Below the pieces are notes generated by a model. That model worked only from the letters and a program-made list of their open reading frames with translations, was not told where the DNA came from and did not search any database. Positions 9,277-16,931 of a DNA stretch of 64,000 nt are shown one piece after another; positions within the stretch are counted from its first letter, which is position 1, and each line of letters opens with the position of its first letter. Source of the DNA: Fusicatenibacter saccharivorans (lineage in GTDB: Bacteria > Bacillota > Clostridia > Lachnospirales > Lachnospiraceae); NCBI RefSeq assembly GCF_027667425.1, contig NZ_JAQEGR010000014.1, forward strand, positions 1 to 64,000. Reading direction: 5' to 3'. The translations under genes were made by a program, and so were the position numbers.

Positions 9277-9535
9277 GTTCTTTTCCTCTTGTTTTATATG
9301 CTATTTCTTTGTTAATCAATTTTATTATGTCATCAAATGTATCAAATTTTCCAGCCACAATATCTTTTTCCTTAAAATGAATATCAAATTCTTTTTCTAA
9401 CTCCACATATACATTTATCAAATCTCTTGCGCTGAATTTTAGATCATTTCCTAAAAGCTTTTGATTTTTCCAGTCTTTTTTCTGTTCTAAATTTCTATAT
9501 TTCTTTAATATATCTTTCACTTTTTCTTCTATCAT
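9269..9535 (-). CDS. Acyl-carrier-related peptide maturation protein
   Basis: An 88-residue acidic/basic helical protein whose ELEKEFDIHF and following KDIVAGKFDTFDDIIKLI match helices II-III of acyl carrier proteins. The usual phosphopantetheine DSL is not intact: the region reads FSARDLINVYV, with Ser36 about one position off, so 4'-phosphopantetheinylation is doubtful. Such degenerate carriers accompany CcpM-type maturases (TIGR04069-like, from memory). It lies 219 bp after the precursor gene and overlaps the maturase gene by 8 bp. It may be a scaffold or recognition partner rather than an acyl carrier. Confidence 0.7.
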   Translation of the reverse strand: MIEEKVKDILKKYRNLEQKKDWKNQKLLGNDLKFSARDLINVYVELEKEFDIHFKEKDIVAGKFDTFDDIIKLINKEIAYKTRGKEHA

Positions 9536-9703
9536 TTCTATTCTCTTTCATCAAATCTACTATTGTCAGCATTTTTACTCTACAACAAACATATCAACAT
9601 TTTAACAAACGCTATTTCAAAGGATCTATAATACTTCTAGCCATATTCTTAAACGATTTTTTATAATGCTTAAATCAACTTTTAAACTTATCCTCTAATT
9701 AAA

Positions 9704-9742
9704 ATGAGGACTACCACTAATTAACACTGTAGCAACCCTCAT
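9704..9742 (-). terminator. Attenuating hairpin between precursor and maturation genes
   Basis: In the minus-strand transcript, ATGAGGGTTGCTAC pairs with GTGGTAGTCCTCAT as a continuous 14-bp stem (positions 742-729 with 717-704, loop of 11), including four G-U pairs, followed by TTTTAATT. The wobble pairs exist only in the minus-strand RNA; the plus strand would have A-C mismatches. It starts 13 bp after the precursor stop codon. The likely effect is partial termination, giving more precursor than enzyme mRNA. Confidence 0.65.
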
Positions 9743-9754
9743 CTTTCTTACATT

Positions 9755-9928
9755 TTAGTGATTAGCATTAGATCCAAATACACTTGTGTATAACTGATTC
9801 TGCGCCTGAGCTTTCTGAACATAGGCAGACCCACACGTAGAAAAGCATGTGCATGAACACGGTCCATTTGCATAAACACTCACATTATTTCTTCCCTTAT
9901 GTTCTTTCTTTTTAAGCGTTTTCTTCAT
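9755..9928 (-). CDS. Cys-rich ribosomal peptide precursor (CLI_3235-like)
   Basis: A 57-residue peptide. A basic leader (MKKTLKKKEHKGRNN), a short VSVYANGP hinge, a Cys cluster CSCTCFSTCG (Cys24, 26, 28, 32) and a polar tail rich in Gln, Ala and Ser ending FGSNANH. The start is set by a near-perfect GGGAGG 6 bases before the ATG at 9928; longer in-frame starts run into the upstream protease gene. Its position beside a radical SAM/SPASM maturase makes it the substrate. Alternating CxCxC followed by CxxxC recalls the CLI_3235 bacteriocin-precursor family, but that is from memory. The product could carry thioether bridges; activity is unknown. Confidence 0.75.
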   Translation of the reverse strand: MKKTLKKKEHKGRNNVSVYANGPCSCTCFSTCGSAYVQKAQAQNQLYTSVFGSNANH

Positions 9929-9993
9929 TTGAATACCTCCCTTCGAGCATAATTTTATTACCCATTGCGATCGCAAAAGTAATCCAGTAAATT

Positions 9994-11133
9994 TTAGTCG
10001 TCTAAAAGTTGCATTATTATCCATTTATATGCGTTATAACAATTTTCAAACTGCATTTGCTCCATCCTTGTTTTCACATTCCATCCTTTTTTATCAAAAA
10101 CCTCAAAATCTATCAAACTATTACTTTCAAATATATTTTTATCCGTTTGAATAATAAGCACATCTGGATTGTATATTGTATTTACTGCCATTATTAACGT
10201 CTCTGTCACATTCCCATGCGTATAAAATTCTAATGGAATTTCTGCCACGCAAGACTCTTTTAGGTTCTTTTCTGATGTTAATACTATACACTCATAGTCT
10301 TCCTTCCCAAAACACTCATATAACAACTTTGCCCCAATAACAGTACGTGTTAAAATTATCGGAATTGACCACGCTTTATTATTCACAATCCCATTCCATT
10401 CCAATTCTTTTTCATAGATACATTTGTTTATATGATTCATAATAAATTTTTTTGCATCTTGGTATGAACCTTTTTTATTTTTCCTTAAATAACATATCAA
10501 AAGCACAGTAATAATCGGAGCTGCAAAACTATTTGATTTGTATTCTTTCCCAACAATCTTCTTTAAAACGTCATCAAAATTTAACTGTATCGAATTCATT
10601 TCCGAAAAAGGAAATGATTTAGACACCGAAATTTCTTTTTCCTGCAATTTAGCAATATAATTTCTTACCCCGAAAACCCCATCAAAGCATGCCGGCCATG
10701 TAGGAAAGTTTGTATTTGATAGCGCTGCACATAATATCATTTTATTAGAAACCATTTGTTTTATAATATTTTCTATCTTTTTTGCATCTATATAATTTGT
10801 TGTTCCAACACTCATATGCACAAGTTTTATCTTTTCTTTTAAGCACCATTCTAACGCCGCTTTGAATGAATCAATGCTACCTCTTTCCCCTGTTTCCATA
10901 ATTTTTATAGAGATAAATTCTACCTCTGGGCAAAAATATTTGATGATACTATAACACTTATCGCCATGTGTTAGTTTATATCTCTTTCTAAACAGATTAT
11001 CTTTTTTTTCAGAATTGCACAAAACAACTTTTTTATTCTCATCAACATAGTATTCATTCTCACTCAGAAACAGTCCCCCTGCTGTCCCGTCATCTATAAT
11101 TACATATTTTCCATCGTTTTTTTTATTTTTCAT
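9994..11133 (-). CDS. Subtilisin-like (S8-type) protease of the peptide cluster
   Basis: About 379 residues. Subtilase landmarks are readable in order: VIIDDGTAGG (Asp14 or 15), LTHGDKC (His56), HMSVGTTN, LCAALSNTN (oxyanion Asn140) and SNSFAAP (Ser202), so the Asp-His-Ser triad and Asn are kept although flanking motifs are divergent. There is no signal peptide, propeptide or membrane helix, suggesting a cytosolic leader peptidase. A C-terminal extension of about 170 residues is unassigned. It is the first gene of the cluster, 65 bp before the precursor, and very AT-rich. The ATG at 11133 is used; a TTG six bases upstream is possible and neither has a strong ribosome site. Confidence 0.75.
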   Translation of the reverse strand: MKNKKNDGKYVIIDDGTAGGLFLSENEYYVDENKKVVLCNSEKKDNLFRKRYKLTHGDKCYSIIKYFCPEVEFISIKIMETGERGSIDSFKAALEWCLKEKIKLVHMSVGTTNYIDAKKIENIIKQMVSNKMILCAALSNTNFPTWPACFDGVFGVRNYIAKLQEKEISVSKSFPFSEMNSIQLNFDDVLKKIVGKEYKSNSFAAPIITVLLICYLRKNKKGSYQDAKKFIMNHINKCIYEKELEWNGIVNNKAWSIPIILTRTVIGAKLLYECFGKEDYECIVLTSEKNLKESCVAEIPLEFYTHGNVTETLIMAVNTIYNPDVLIIQTDKNIFESNSLIDFEVFDKKGWNVKTRMEQMQFENCYNAYKWIIMQLLDD

Positions 11134-11179
11134 ATGCAAATAGTCTTGTTCAGCTTTTCTTTTTCGTCTACATACTTAC

Positions 11180-11207
11180 ATTATATCTATATTTCTTCTT
11201 TTTTCAA
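11180..11207 (-). promoter_or_regulatory. Promoter of the peptide cluster
   Basis: Minus strand: TTGAAA (207-202), a 16-base spacer and TATAAT (185-180), about 45 bp before the protease start. Many other AT-rich near-matches occur nearby, so this is the best rather than the only candidate. Confidence 0.5.
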
Positions 11208-11444
11208 TGTGCTTTTTGTACATATTTTCAGTTTTTATTCATTATAAATTCACATAAATATTTTTTTCACAAAAACATGTAATTTTTTTTATATAAATAC
11301 GTATATTTATAGATATTTCTTTTCATATCAGTTCAACCCCCATATTTTCCACAACTCTCAACTTTTTCCACTAATATCCTATTTGTTCTTTCATTTCCAT
11401 TCTTATCCCCTTCTATCTAGCAGATTCTTCCGCTCTCAACTTCA
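11208..11444. other. AT-rich spacer, nothing further recognised
   Basis: Between the peptide-cluster promoter and the GC-rich inverted repeat. Composition is strongly AT-rich with long A and T runs. No gene, tRNA or clear regulatory dyad was found. Confidence 0.5.
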
Positions 11445-11764
11445 GAGAAAAAGCGGTCGGCGTGTGGGCGGCGGATGCGGTGGGAGGGGAGAAACGTGCC
11501 GGGGCGCGGGGCATTGATTTGGGTGGGAGCGGAACCTGACGCGGACGGGACGGAACGGGGGAGATGAAATCCGGCTCACAAAGCCGGATTTCAAGAGACA
11601 CTGAGTCGGGAAAACATCAGTTTTCCTGACGAATTGTCTCGGTGCTCCCCCGTTCCGTCCCATCCACGCCAAGGTCTCCGCCCCACCCAAATCACAGCCC
11701 CGCACCCCGGCACGTTTCTCCCCTCCCACCGCATCCGCCGCCCACACGACGCCCGCTTTTCCTC
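11445..11764. repeat. Large GC-rich inverted repeat with structured loop
   Basis: The left arm (11445-11563) and right arm (11645-11764) are reverse complements at roughly 90 percent identity, including a perfect 44-base run (starting CGTGTGGGCGGCGGATGCGG on the left arm). The 81-base loop contains a perfect 11-bp hairpin (11566-11576 with 11582-11592) and a second stem (11595-11600 with 11635-11640, plus 11105-type inner pairing at 11605-11615 with 11620-11630). All five single-base transitions between arms give G-U pairs in a minus-strand RNA. No coding potential is apparent. It begins just after the CvpA terminator and contrasts sharply with the AT-rich flank. It could be a structured RNA, a mobile palindrome or a decayed duplication. 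Confidence 0.8.
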
Positions 11765-11779
11765 GTCCCCCCTCCCACC

Positions 11780-11809
11780 AAAAAACGGCCCCACAAGGAA
11801 CCGTTTTTT
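11780..11809 (-). terminator. Terminator after the CvpA-family gene
   Basis: AAAAAACGG pairs with CCGTTTTTT around a 12-base GC-rich loop, ending in a T-run on either strand. It lies 7 bp after the CvpA-family stop codon and separates it from the inverted repeat. Confidence 0.85.
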
Positions 11810-11815
11810 CTCATC

Positions 11816-12505
11816 TTATAATACATTCTTCAACAGCATCAGCACCGGATTATTCTCCCGAATCCATGCCAGCGCCATATCGCCCTGGATCTGCTTCATG
11901 CATACATTCCCCCAGTGTGTCGCCTGAAAGCAGTACACCACCGCAAAGAAAATCCAGATCCACAGCACCGCACGCACGACACCAAGTCCTGCTCCTCCCA
12001 TGCGGTTCAAAAAGCTGATCCCCGGAATCTCCGCAATCAATTCCACAATTTTCACCGCAATCGTCACGAAAACAACGGCAAGCACCAGCGTCAGAAAGAA
12101 AGCAATCCCTTTCATAATCTTTTCCGATACCGCCTTCGCCGCGTAGGATGCCAAACTGTGCAGCTGTTCCTCCTGGTACTCCCGCACCGCGCCGCTTCCG
12201 AGAATCTGGTTCACCAGCTCCTCCGGCACGCCCATGCTCTCCAGCCATTTCTTCTGCACATCCTGGTTTTCCCCCGACAGAAATTCATTGTTTTCAAATG
12301 TCTCTAAGCATTTCTTCTCCACATACTGCGGCAGCTCCGTCCGCTCATTCAGCACATCCGTCACATACGGATTCATCCAGATCGCCAGTCCTGTCACCAG
12401 AATCAGGGACACCATGGACAGCACTGTCCGGACCAGCCCCTTTCGATATCCAGCCAGCGCGGAAAGAATACACACCGCAAGTAATACGTATCTCAGCCAA
12501 TTCAT
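11816..12505 (-). CDS. CvpA family membrane protein
   Basis: A 229-residue protein with four hydrophobic segments: near 3-20, 27-45, a long one at about 133-160 (GIAFFLTLVLAVVFVTIAVKIV) and one at about 178-200 (LWIWIFFAVVYCF). The N-terminal YRKGLVRTVLSMV and the late FLNRMGGAGLGVVRAVLW are hallmarks of the CvpA family (colicin V production). In Firmicutes these are envelope proteins of unclear biochemical function. It is the last gene of a minus-strand trio (LysM protein, DUF5711-like, CvpA), 12 bp after its neighbour. Confidence 0.85.
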   Translation of the reverse strand: MNWLRYVLLAVCILSALAGYRKGLVRTVLSMVSLILVTGLAIWMNPYVTDVLNERTELPQYVEKKCLETFENNEFLSGENQDVQKKWLESMGVPEELVNQILGSGAVREYQEEQLHSLASYAAKAVSEKIMKGIAFFLTLVLAVVFVTIAVKIVELIAEIPGISFLNRMGGAGLGVVRAVLWIWIFFAVVYCFQATHWGNVCMKQIQGDMALAWIRENNPVLMLLKNVL

Positions 12506-12517
12506 GTTTTTCTTCTC

Positions 12518-13714
12518 CTATTTCAGCCGGATCATCGAAACGCCGTCCTCCTCCGCGAGCAGATACCGGTTCTGCCCCATGCCGAGGATCTCGTGAATCT
12601 GTGTTTCGCTGACCACGCCGCTGTACTTCTTTCTTCCATTTAAGGTATATACACACAGCTCCTGCCGGTTCGTCAGCAGAATCTGTTTTTCTTCTATCTG
12701 AAGGTTCTGGTAATAGAAATCCAGATTTTCATCCGCAAGCTGCTTTCCTTTCAGATTGTAGATTTTCATCCGGTAAGGATGATCGTCACTCTCCCCGCGC
12801 AGAATCAGAACCACGCGGTCGTCCGCATACGCGCAGCTTAAAATTTCTCCATCTTCCGATACGCTCACCGTTTCCTTCGGCTTGTTTGTTCCTTCATAAA
12901 CGCGGAAGCCGTTGTCAAAGAAGGCAACCCATGAGGATGTTCCCGCGGTTTCGATCTGTGGGCACAGCATATCGGTGTAGCTCGATGAGCTTGCAAGATT
13001 GTCCACCAGATCCTCGCCCCTGCTTCCGAAATTGTAGAAAGCGACCTGTGATTTCATCTTGCCGCCGTCTTCGTAAGCGTAGGAAACCGCCATCCAGAGT
13101 CCGTCCGCAGAAAGTGAGAGATCCATCGGATAGCCCGGGCTGTCCATGTTCGGGTGAGAGGAGGCGATCTCCGTTCCATCGGTATTATAGTATTTGATCC
13201 AGCTCTCCCCGTTGTTTTCCAGAATCGCCGCAACGACGCCCTGGCCTGCAATGGATGCTTTCACGATCGGATACGACGCGGTAATTTCGCCGGCCTTTCC
13301 ATCGGCATCGTATACAACAATTTTGGTTCCGTTTTTATCGTAAATGGCAATTGCATCGCCGCAGGATATCATCTGCGGATTTTCCATGGTATAATGATCG
13401 CTCCAGAGGGTCTGATTTTTCCGGTCGCGCAGTTCGATGCCGTCGATACCGTAGCGCACGATCTTATTTCCGGATTTCTGAAACATATACGTATCGATGT
13501 CCTCGGTCTCTGTTGCCTGTACTGTGTCGTATCCCTGAAAAGTACGCAGCTGAAGCCATACCCCTGTACCAATTCCGGCCGCGAGAATGGCTCCTGCAAG
13601 GATTCCAACGGTGATCCGGCGTCTGCGTTTTCTTTTTCTGTTTTCTGCTTTATACTCCTCAAGATCCCGGACTTTTGCTCCGTTCTCCTGTTCTTCTCTG
13701 TTTTTTCCGTCCAT
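12518..13714 (-). CDS. DUF5711-like membrane-anchored beta-propeller protein
   Basis: About 398 residues. The cytoplasmic basic N-terminus (ENRKRKRRRR) is followed by one membrane helix (TVGILAGAILAAGIGTGVWLQL, about 37-58) and a large extracellular region with repeating beta segments (NKIVRYGIDGIELRD, KIVVYDADGK, WIKYYNTDGTEIAS, SQVAFYNFGS) resembling a propeller or WD-like fold. It matches the DUF5711 family as I know it in Lachnospiraceae; function unknown. The start at 13714 is chosen because AAGGGG precedes it by 7 bases; the longer reading frame to 13834 would overlap the upstream LysM gene. Confidence 0.75.
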   Translation of the reverse strand: MDGKNREEQENGAKVRDLEEYKAENRKRKRRRRITVGILAGAILAAGIGTGVWLQLRTFQGYDTVQATETEDIDTYMFQKSGNKIVRYGIDGIELRDRKNQTLWSDHYTMENPQMISCGDAIAIYDKNGTKIVVYDADGKAGEITASYPIVKASIAGQGVVAAILENNGESWIKYYNTDGTEIASSHPNMDSPGYPMDLSLSADGLWMAVSYAYEDGGKMKSQVAFYNFGSRGEDLVDNLASSSSYTDMLCPQIETAGTSSWVAFFDNGFRVYEGTNKPKETVSVSEDGEILSCAYADDRVVLILRGESDDHPYRMKIYNLKGKQLADENLDFYYQNLQIEEKQILLTNRQELCVYTLNGRKKYSGVVSETQIHEILGMGQNRYLLAEEDGVSMIRLK

Positions 13715-13802
13715 TTTCATTCCCCTTATGTTCTTTTCGGACTTATTTTCTGCCGCCCTTTCGGCCGCAGTTTGATTCCGCTCTAGTGTACCATATTTTT
13801 CT

Positions 13803-15110
13803 CTATTTTGGGAGGTATATTTTCTGCCCCGCATATATGAGATCTTCCACCGCGATCTGGTTCAGTTCGCAGATATCTTTCACTCTGCTCATCGTTCCGT
13901 AATATCTCTCACTGATTTTCGAGAGGCTGTCCCCCTTCTGTACGGTGTACTCCTGCCAGACCTGTGCGGCGGTTTCTGCCGTCTCACTGCCGGAAGCAGT
14001 TCCCGGGGCGGACGATGGCTCTGCTCCCGGTGCTGGATCTGTCTGCGCCGTACCGGTATTGTTCTCCGCTGCACCAGTCTGCTCCCCGCCGGATGTGCTT
14101 TGCTCTCCGCTGCCTGCCGGATCCGTTCCGGATAAATTCTGCTCCTCACTTACCGCCGCGCTCCCGCTCTCATTTTCCGTTTCCAGTTCCGTTCCTGTGC
14201 TTTCCGGCGTCGAAGTATTTTCCCCTGTGTTTCCCTCTTCCGCCGCTGATGCTTCCGCTGCACTCTCCGCCGTCTGTGTCTTCTCTCCCTGTACGTTTCC
14301 CGCCACTGCTACCGTCTGCTCCTTTGTTTTCCCCGGAAACGGCAGCGCATCTCCGTATTTCTGCGTCACCGTTACAAGAAGCGCCGCAGCCGCGCATGCT
14401 GTCATCGCATAGAGGATCGGCTTTCTGTGATCGTGTTCCGGCTCCTCCCCGCTCTTCTCCTCAATCATCTTCCGAAAATCGCTGACCGCGCGGTCGGGCA
14501 CGCTCTCTCCGTTTTCGATCGACCGGTTCTGATTCTGATCGATCAGATACGACTGCATCGGCTCATTCTTTTCATAATAAATGTAAAAGCCTCCCGTGCT
14601 CCGCAGGGTGCCGCCCTCGTACGTATAGAAGGTTTCCTCTTTTTCCTGTCCGTTGACGCGGAACAGCGTCTTGTCATTTCCGCCGAAGTGGTTCAGATGC
14701 GCTCGGATGATCTGTTCATTCAGATCCTCCCCGTATCCCGGAAGAGAAAGTGCCCAGCCGAGGATCTGCTGGTTTTTGAAATATTTTTCCATCACATCGT
14801 GGACCTCCGTCCATACTGCATCATCGAAGACCAGGTGATCCGGCGCCGGCTCCATCGTATGAATCGCGGCCGCGCTGCGGATAAAAAAGTAGGAAATTCC
14901 GTCCGCCCACTTAAATTCGCCGAACAGCATGGCGGCACGTCCCTCCGGTGCGGAAAAATATTTTTTCAGAAAGGTTCCGACATAATCTTCCAGATAAATC
15001 CGCTCCCTGCCGTTCGTATCACCGACCTGGCGGATATTTTTCGGCAGATGAAAGTATCCTTCGTTGCCGTTCGCCTGCTCTTTGTTTTCTTTATAGACAA
15101 TCTCAATCAT
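13803..15110 (-). CDS. LysM-domain cell-wall protein with internal membrane anchor
   Basis: About 435 residues. An N-terminal soluble domain of about 200 residues, unrecognised, would be cytoplasmic. A membrane helix follows at about 228-245 (ILYAMTACAAAALLVTVT), then a low-complexity linker rich in Ala, Glu, Thr and Ser (about 260-385), and a C-terminal LysM domain (YTVQKGDSLSKISERYYGT ... YAGQKIYLP). It probably links an intracellular domain to peptidoglycan. The start at 15110 is preferred because GGGG lies 8 bases upstream; a GTG at 15119 is too close to it. First gene of the trio with DUF5711-like and CvpA. Confidence 0.8.
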   Translation of the reverse strand: MIEIVYKENKEQANGNEGYFHLPKNIRQVGDTNGRERIYLEDYVGTFLKKYFSAPEGRAAMLFGEFKWADGISYFFIRSAAAIHTMEPAPDHLVFDDAVWTEVHDVMEKYFKNQQILGWALSLPGYGEDLNEQIIRAHLNHFGGNDKTLFRVNGQEKEETFYTYEGGTLRSTGGFYIYYEKNEPMQSYLIDQNQNRSIENGESVPDRAVSDFRKMIEEKSGEEPEHDHRKPILYAMTACAAAALLVTVTQKYGDALPFPGKTKEQTVAVAGNVQGEKTQTAESAAEASAAEEGNTGENTSTPESTGTELETENESGSAAVSEEQNLSGTDPAGSGEQSTSGGEQTGAAENNTGTAQTDPAPGAEPSSAPGTASGSETAETAAQVWQEYTVQKGDSLSKISERYYGTMSRVKDICELNQIAVEDLIYAGQKIYLPK

Positions 15111-15310
15111 GCTTTTCACCCCTTTTTGCCTACTTTATCACGGATGTTCCGCGAAAAAGATCGTTTTGGGGCAGGGCTGTCACGGTTTTTTCCGACTGTT
15201 TTCCCGTTTTTCTGCACCGGAGGGCATGTCATGTTTTTTTCATTGCAGGAATAGTTTATACCATATACGGTTAAACTGTGGATGATTCTTCTGAAAGGCA
15301 GGTACCGGTC

Positions 15311-15898
15311 ATGTTTCGAAAAAAAGACGCCGAAGTTTACTACATCAATGAGCGAAGCCGCAGCGCCAGCGAAGAGCTGGCGTCGCTGTTTTCTTACTGC
15401 ATTCAAAAGGACGGACGCATGTTCCGTGAACTGGTATTTCTCTGCATCGGAAGCGACCGGATCACTGGGGATTCCTTAGGACCGCTGATCGGGTACCAGC
15501 TTTCGCCGTACTGCAGCCGCGTTTTTCATGTCTATGGAACGCTGGATGACCCGGTGCACGCCCTGAATCTACCGGACCGGATTTCGTACATCCATTCCCG
15601 CCACCCGGAGGCACTGCTCGTTGCGATCGATGCTTCGCTTGGTTCGCGGCGTCATCAGGGATATATCACGATCGGAAACGGGGCGATCCGGCCGGGCGCG
15701 GGGGCAGGGAAGACGCTGCCCGAGGTCGGGGATATTTTTATCACAGGCATTGTGAATGTATCGGGCAGTTTTGAACAGCTTCTTCTGCAGACAACCCGGC
15801 TTGCCACGATTTTCCATATGGCGGAATCCATCTCGCAGGGAATCCTGCTCGCCTGCCGGGAACTTGAGGCGGCCGGGACAAGCGAACTTCTGCTTTAA
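15311..15898 (+). CDS. yyaC: Spore protease YyaC family protein
   Basis: About 195 residues. The conserved core reads FLCIGSDRITGDSLGPLIGY, then VYGTLDDPVHALNL, VAIDASLG and VGDIFITGIVNVSG, characteristic of YyaC, a sporulation-associated protein related to the germination protease GPR. It supports a spore-forming host. The start at 15311 is chosen because AGG precedes it by 8 bases; a GTG at 15278 has no ribosome site. It is the only plus-strand gene in this neighbourhood and ends at a shared bidirectional terminator. Confidence 0.88.
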   Translation: MFRKKDAEVYYINERSRSASEELASLFSYCIQKDGRMFRELVFLCIGSDRITGDSLGPLIGYQLSPYCSRVFHVYGTLDDPVHALNLPDRISYIHSRHPEALLVAIDASLGSRRHQGYITIGNGAIRPGAGAGKTLPEVGDIFITGIVNVSGSFEQLLLQTTRLATIFHMAESISQGILLACRELEAAGTSELLL

Positions 15899-15915
15899 GA
15901 AAAACTGCAGACAAC

Positions 15916-15968
15916 AAAACAGGCAGAGACCGCACCGTTTTCCGGTGTAGCCTCTGCCTGTTTTCTTT
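15916..15968. terminator. Bidirectional terminator between yyaC and transketolase
   Basis: AAAACAGGCAGAG pairs with CTCTGCCTGTTTT with a GC-rich inner hairpin (ACCG/CGGT) and T-runs on both strands. It serves the convergent yyaC and transketolase operons. Confidence 0.9.
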
Positions 15969-15989
15969 TGTCATTTATTTCGAAAAATC

Positions 15990-16931
15990 TTATTTACAGA
16001 ACTCTTTTACCTGCTCGTAAACGCCCTCGCCGTCGAGTTTGTATTTTGCAAGAAGAGCGGCTGCCGGGCCGGACTCTCCGAAGACGTCCTGTACACCGAT
16101 TTTCTTCACCGGAACCGGGCATTTCTCTGCCAGTGCGTCGCAGACTGCGCTTCCAAGTCCTCCGATCACCGAGTGCTCTTCTACGGTTACGACTTTGCCA
16201 GTCTCTTTTGCTGCTGCAACGATCAGCTCCTCATCCAGCGGTTTGATGGTGTGGATGTTGATGATCTTGGCATCAATGCCGTCTGCGGCAAGTTTCTCTG
16301 CTGCTTCCAGAGCGGAGCTTACGCAAAGGCCTGTTGCAACGATGGTGACATCCTTGCCTTCACGAAGAACAACGCCTTTTCCGAGCTCAAATTTGTAATC
16401 CGGTCTGTCGTTGATCACCGGCACTGCCAGACGTCCGAAACGAAGGTAAACCGGTCCGTTGTATTCATAAGCTGCTTTCACGCAGGCTTTTGCCTCTACA
16501 TCATCTGCCGGGTTCAGGATGACCATGCCCGGGATGGTTCTCATCAGGGCGATATCCTCGTTGCACTGATGTGTTGCGCCGTCTTCTCCTACGGAAATTC
16601 CGGCATGGGTAGCACCGATTTTTACGTTCAGATGCGGGTATCCGATGGAGTTGCGCACCTGCTCAAACGCACGGCCTGCGGCAAACATCGCGAAGGTGCT
16701 TGCGAACGGAACGATGCCTGTGGTGGAAAGACCGGCAGCGATTCCCATCATATTACATTCTGCGATACCACAGTCGATGTGGCGGTCCGGATATGCTTTT
16801 TTGAACACACCGGTCTTGGTTGCTGCTGCAAGGTCAGCGTCGAGTACGATCAGATTGTCATGCTCTGCGCCAAGTTCAACCAGTGCATTACCGTAACTTT
16901 CTCTTGTTGCGATTTTCTTTACTTCTGACAT
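15990..16931 (-). CDS. Transketolase, C-terminal subunit
   Basis: A 313-residue pyrimidine-binding plus C-terminal domain pair of a split transketolase. Visible are IDCGIAECNMMGIAAGLS (the Glu that activates thiamine diphosphate), HAGISVGEDGATHQ and the late VVTVEEHSVIGGLGSAV. With the N-terminal subunit it forms the enzyme moving two-carbon units in the non-oxidative pentose phosphate pathway. It overlaps the upstream N-terminal subunit gene by 13 bp, so the two are made together. Split transketolases are usual in Clostridia. Confidence 0.95.
   Translation of the reverse strand: MSEVKKIATRESYGNALVELGAEHDNLIVLDADLAAATKTGVFKKAYPDRHIDCGIAECNMMGIAAGLSTTGIVPFASTFAMFAAGRAFEQVRNSIGYPHLNVKIGATHAGISVGEDGATHQCNEDIALMRTIPGMVILNPADDVEAKACVKAAYEYNGPVYLRFGRLAVPVINDRPDYKFELGKGVVLREGKDVTIVATGLCVSSALEAAEKLAADGIDAKIINIHTIKPLDEELIVAAAKETGKVVTVEEHSVIGGLGSAVCDALAEKCPVPVKKIGVQDVFGESGPAAALLAKYKLDGEGVYEQVKEFCK

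Noticed and set aside
11413..11927. Several small open frames inside the inverted repeat
   Set aside because: They follow from GC-rich repeat arms on both strands, lack ribosome sites and have biased compositions.
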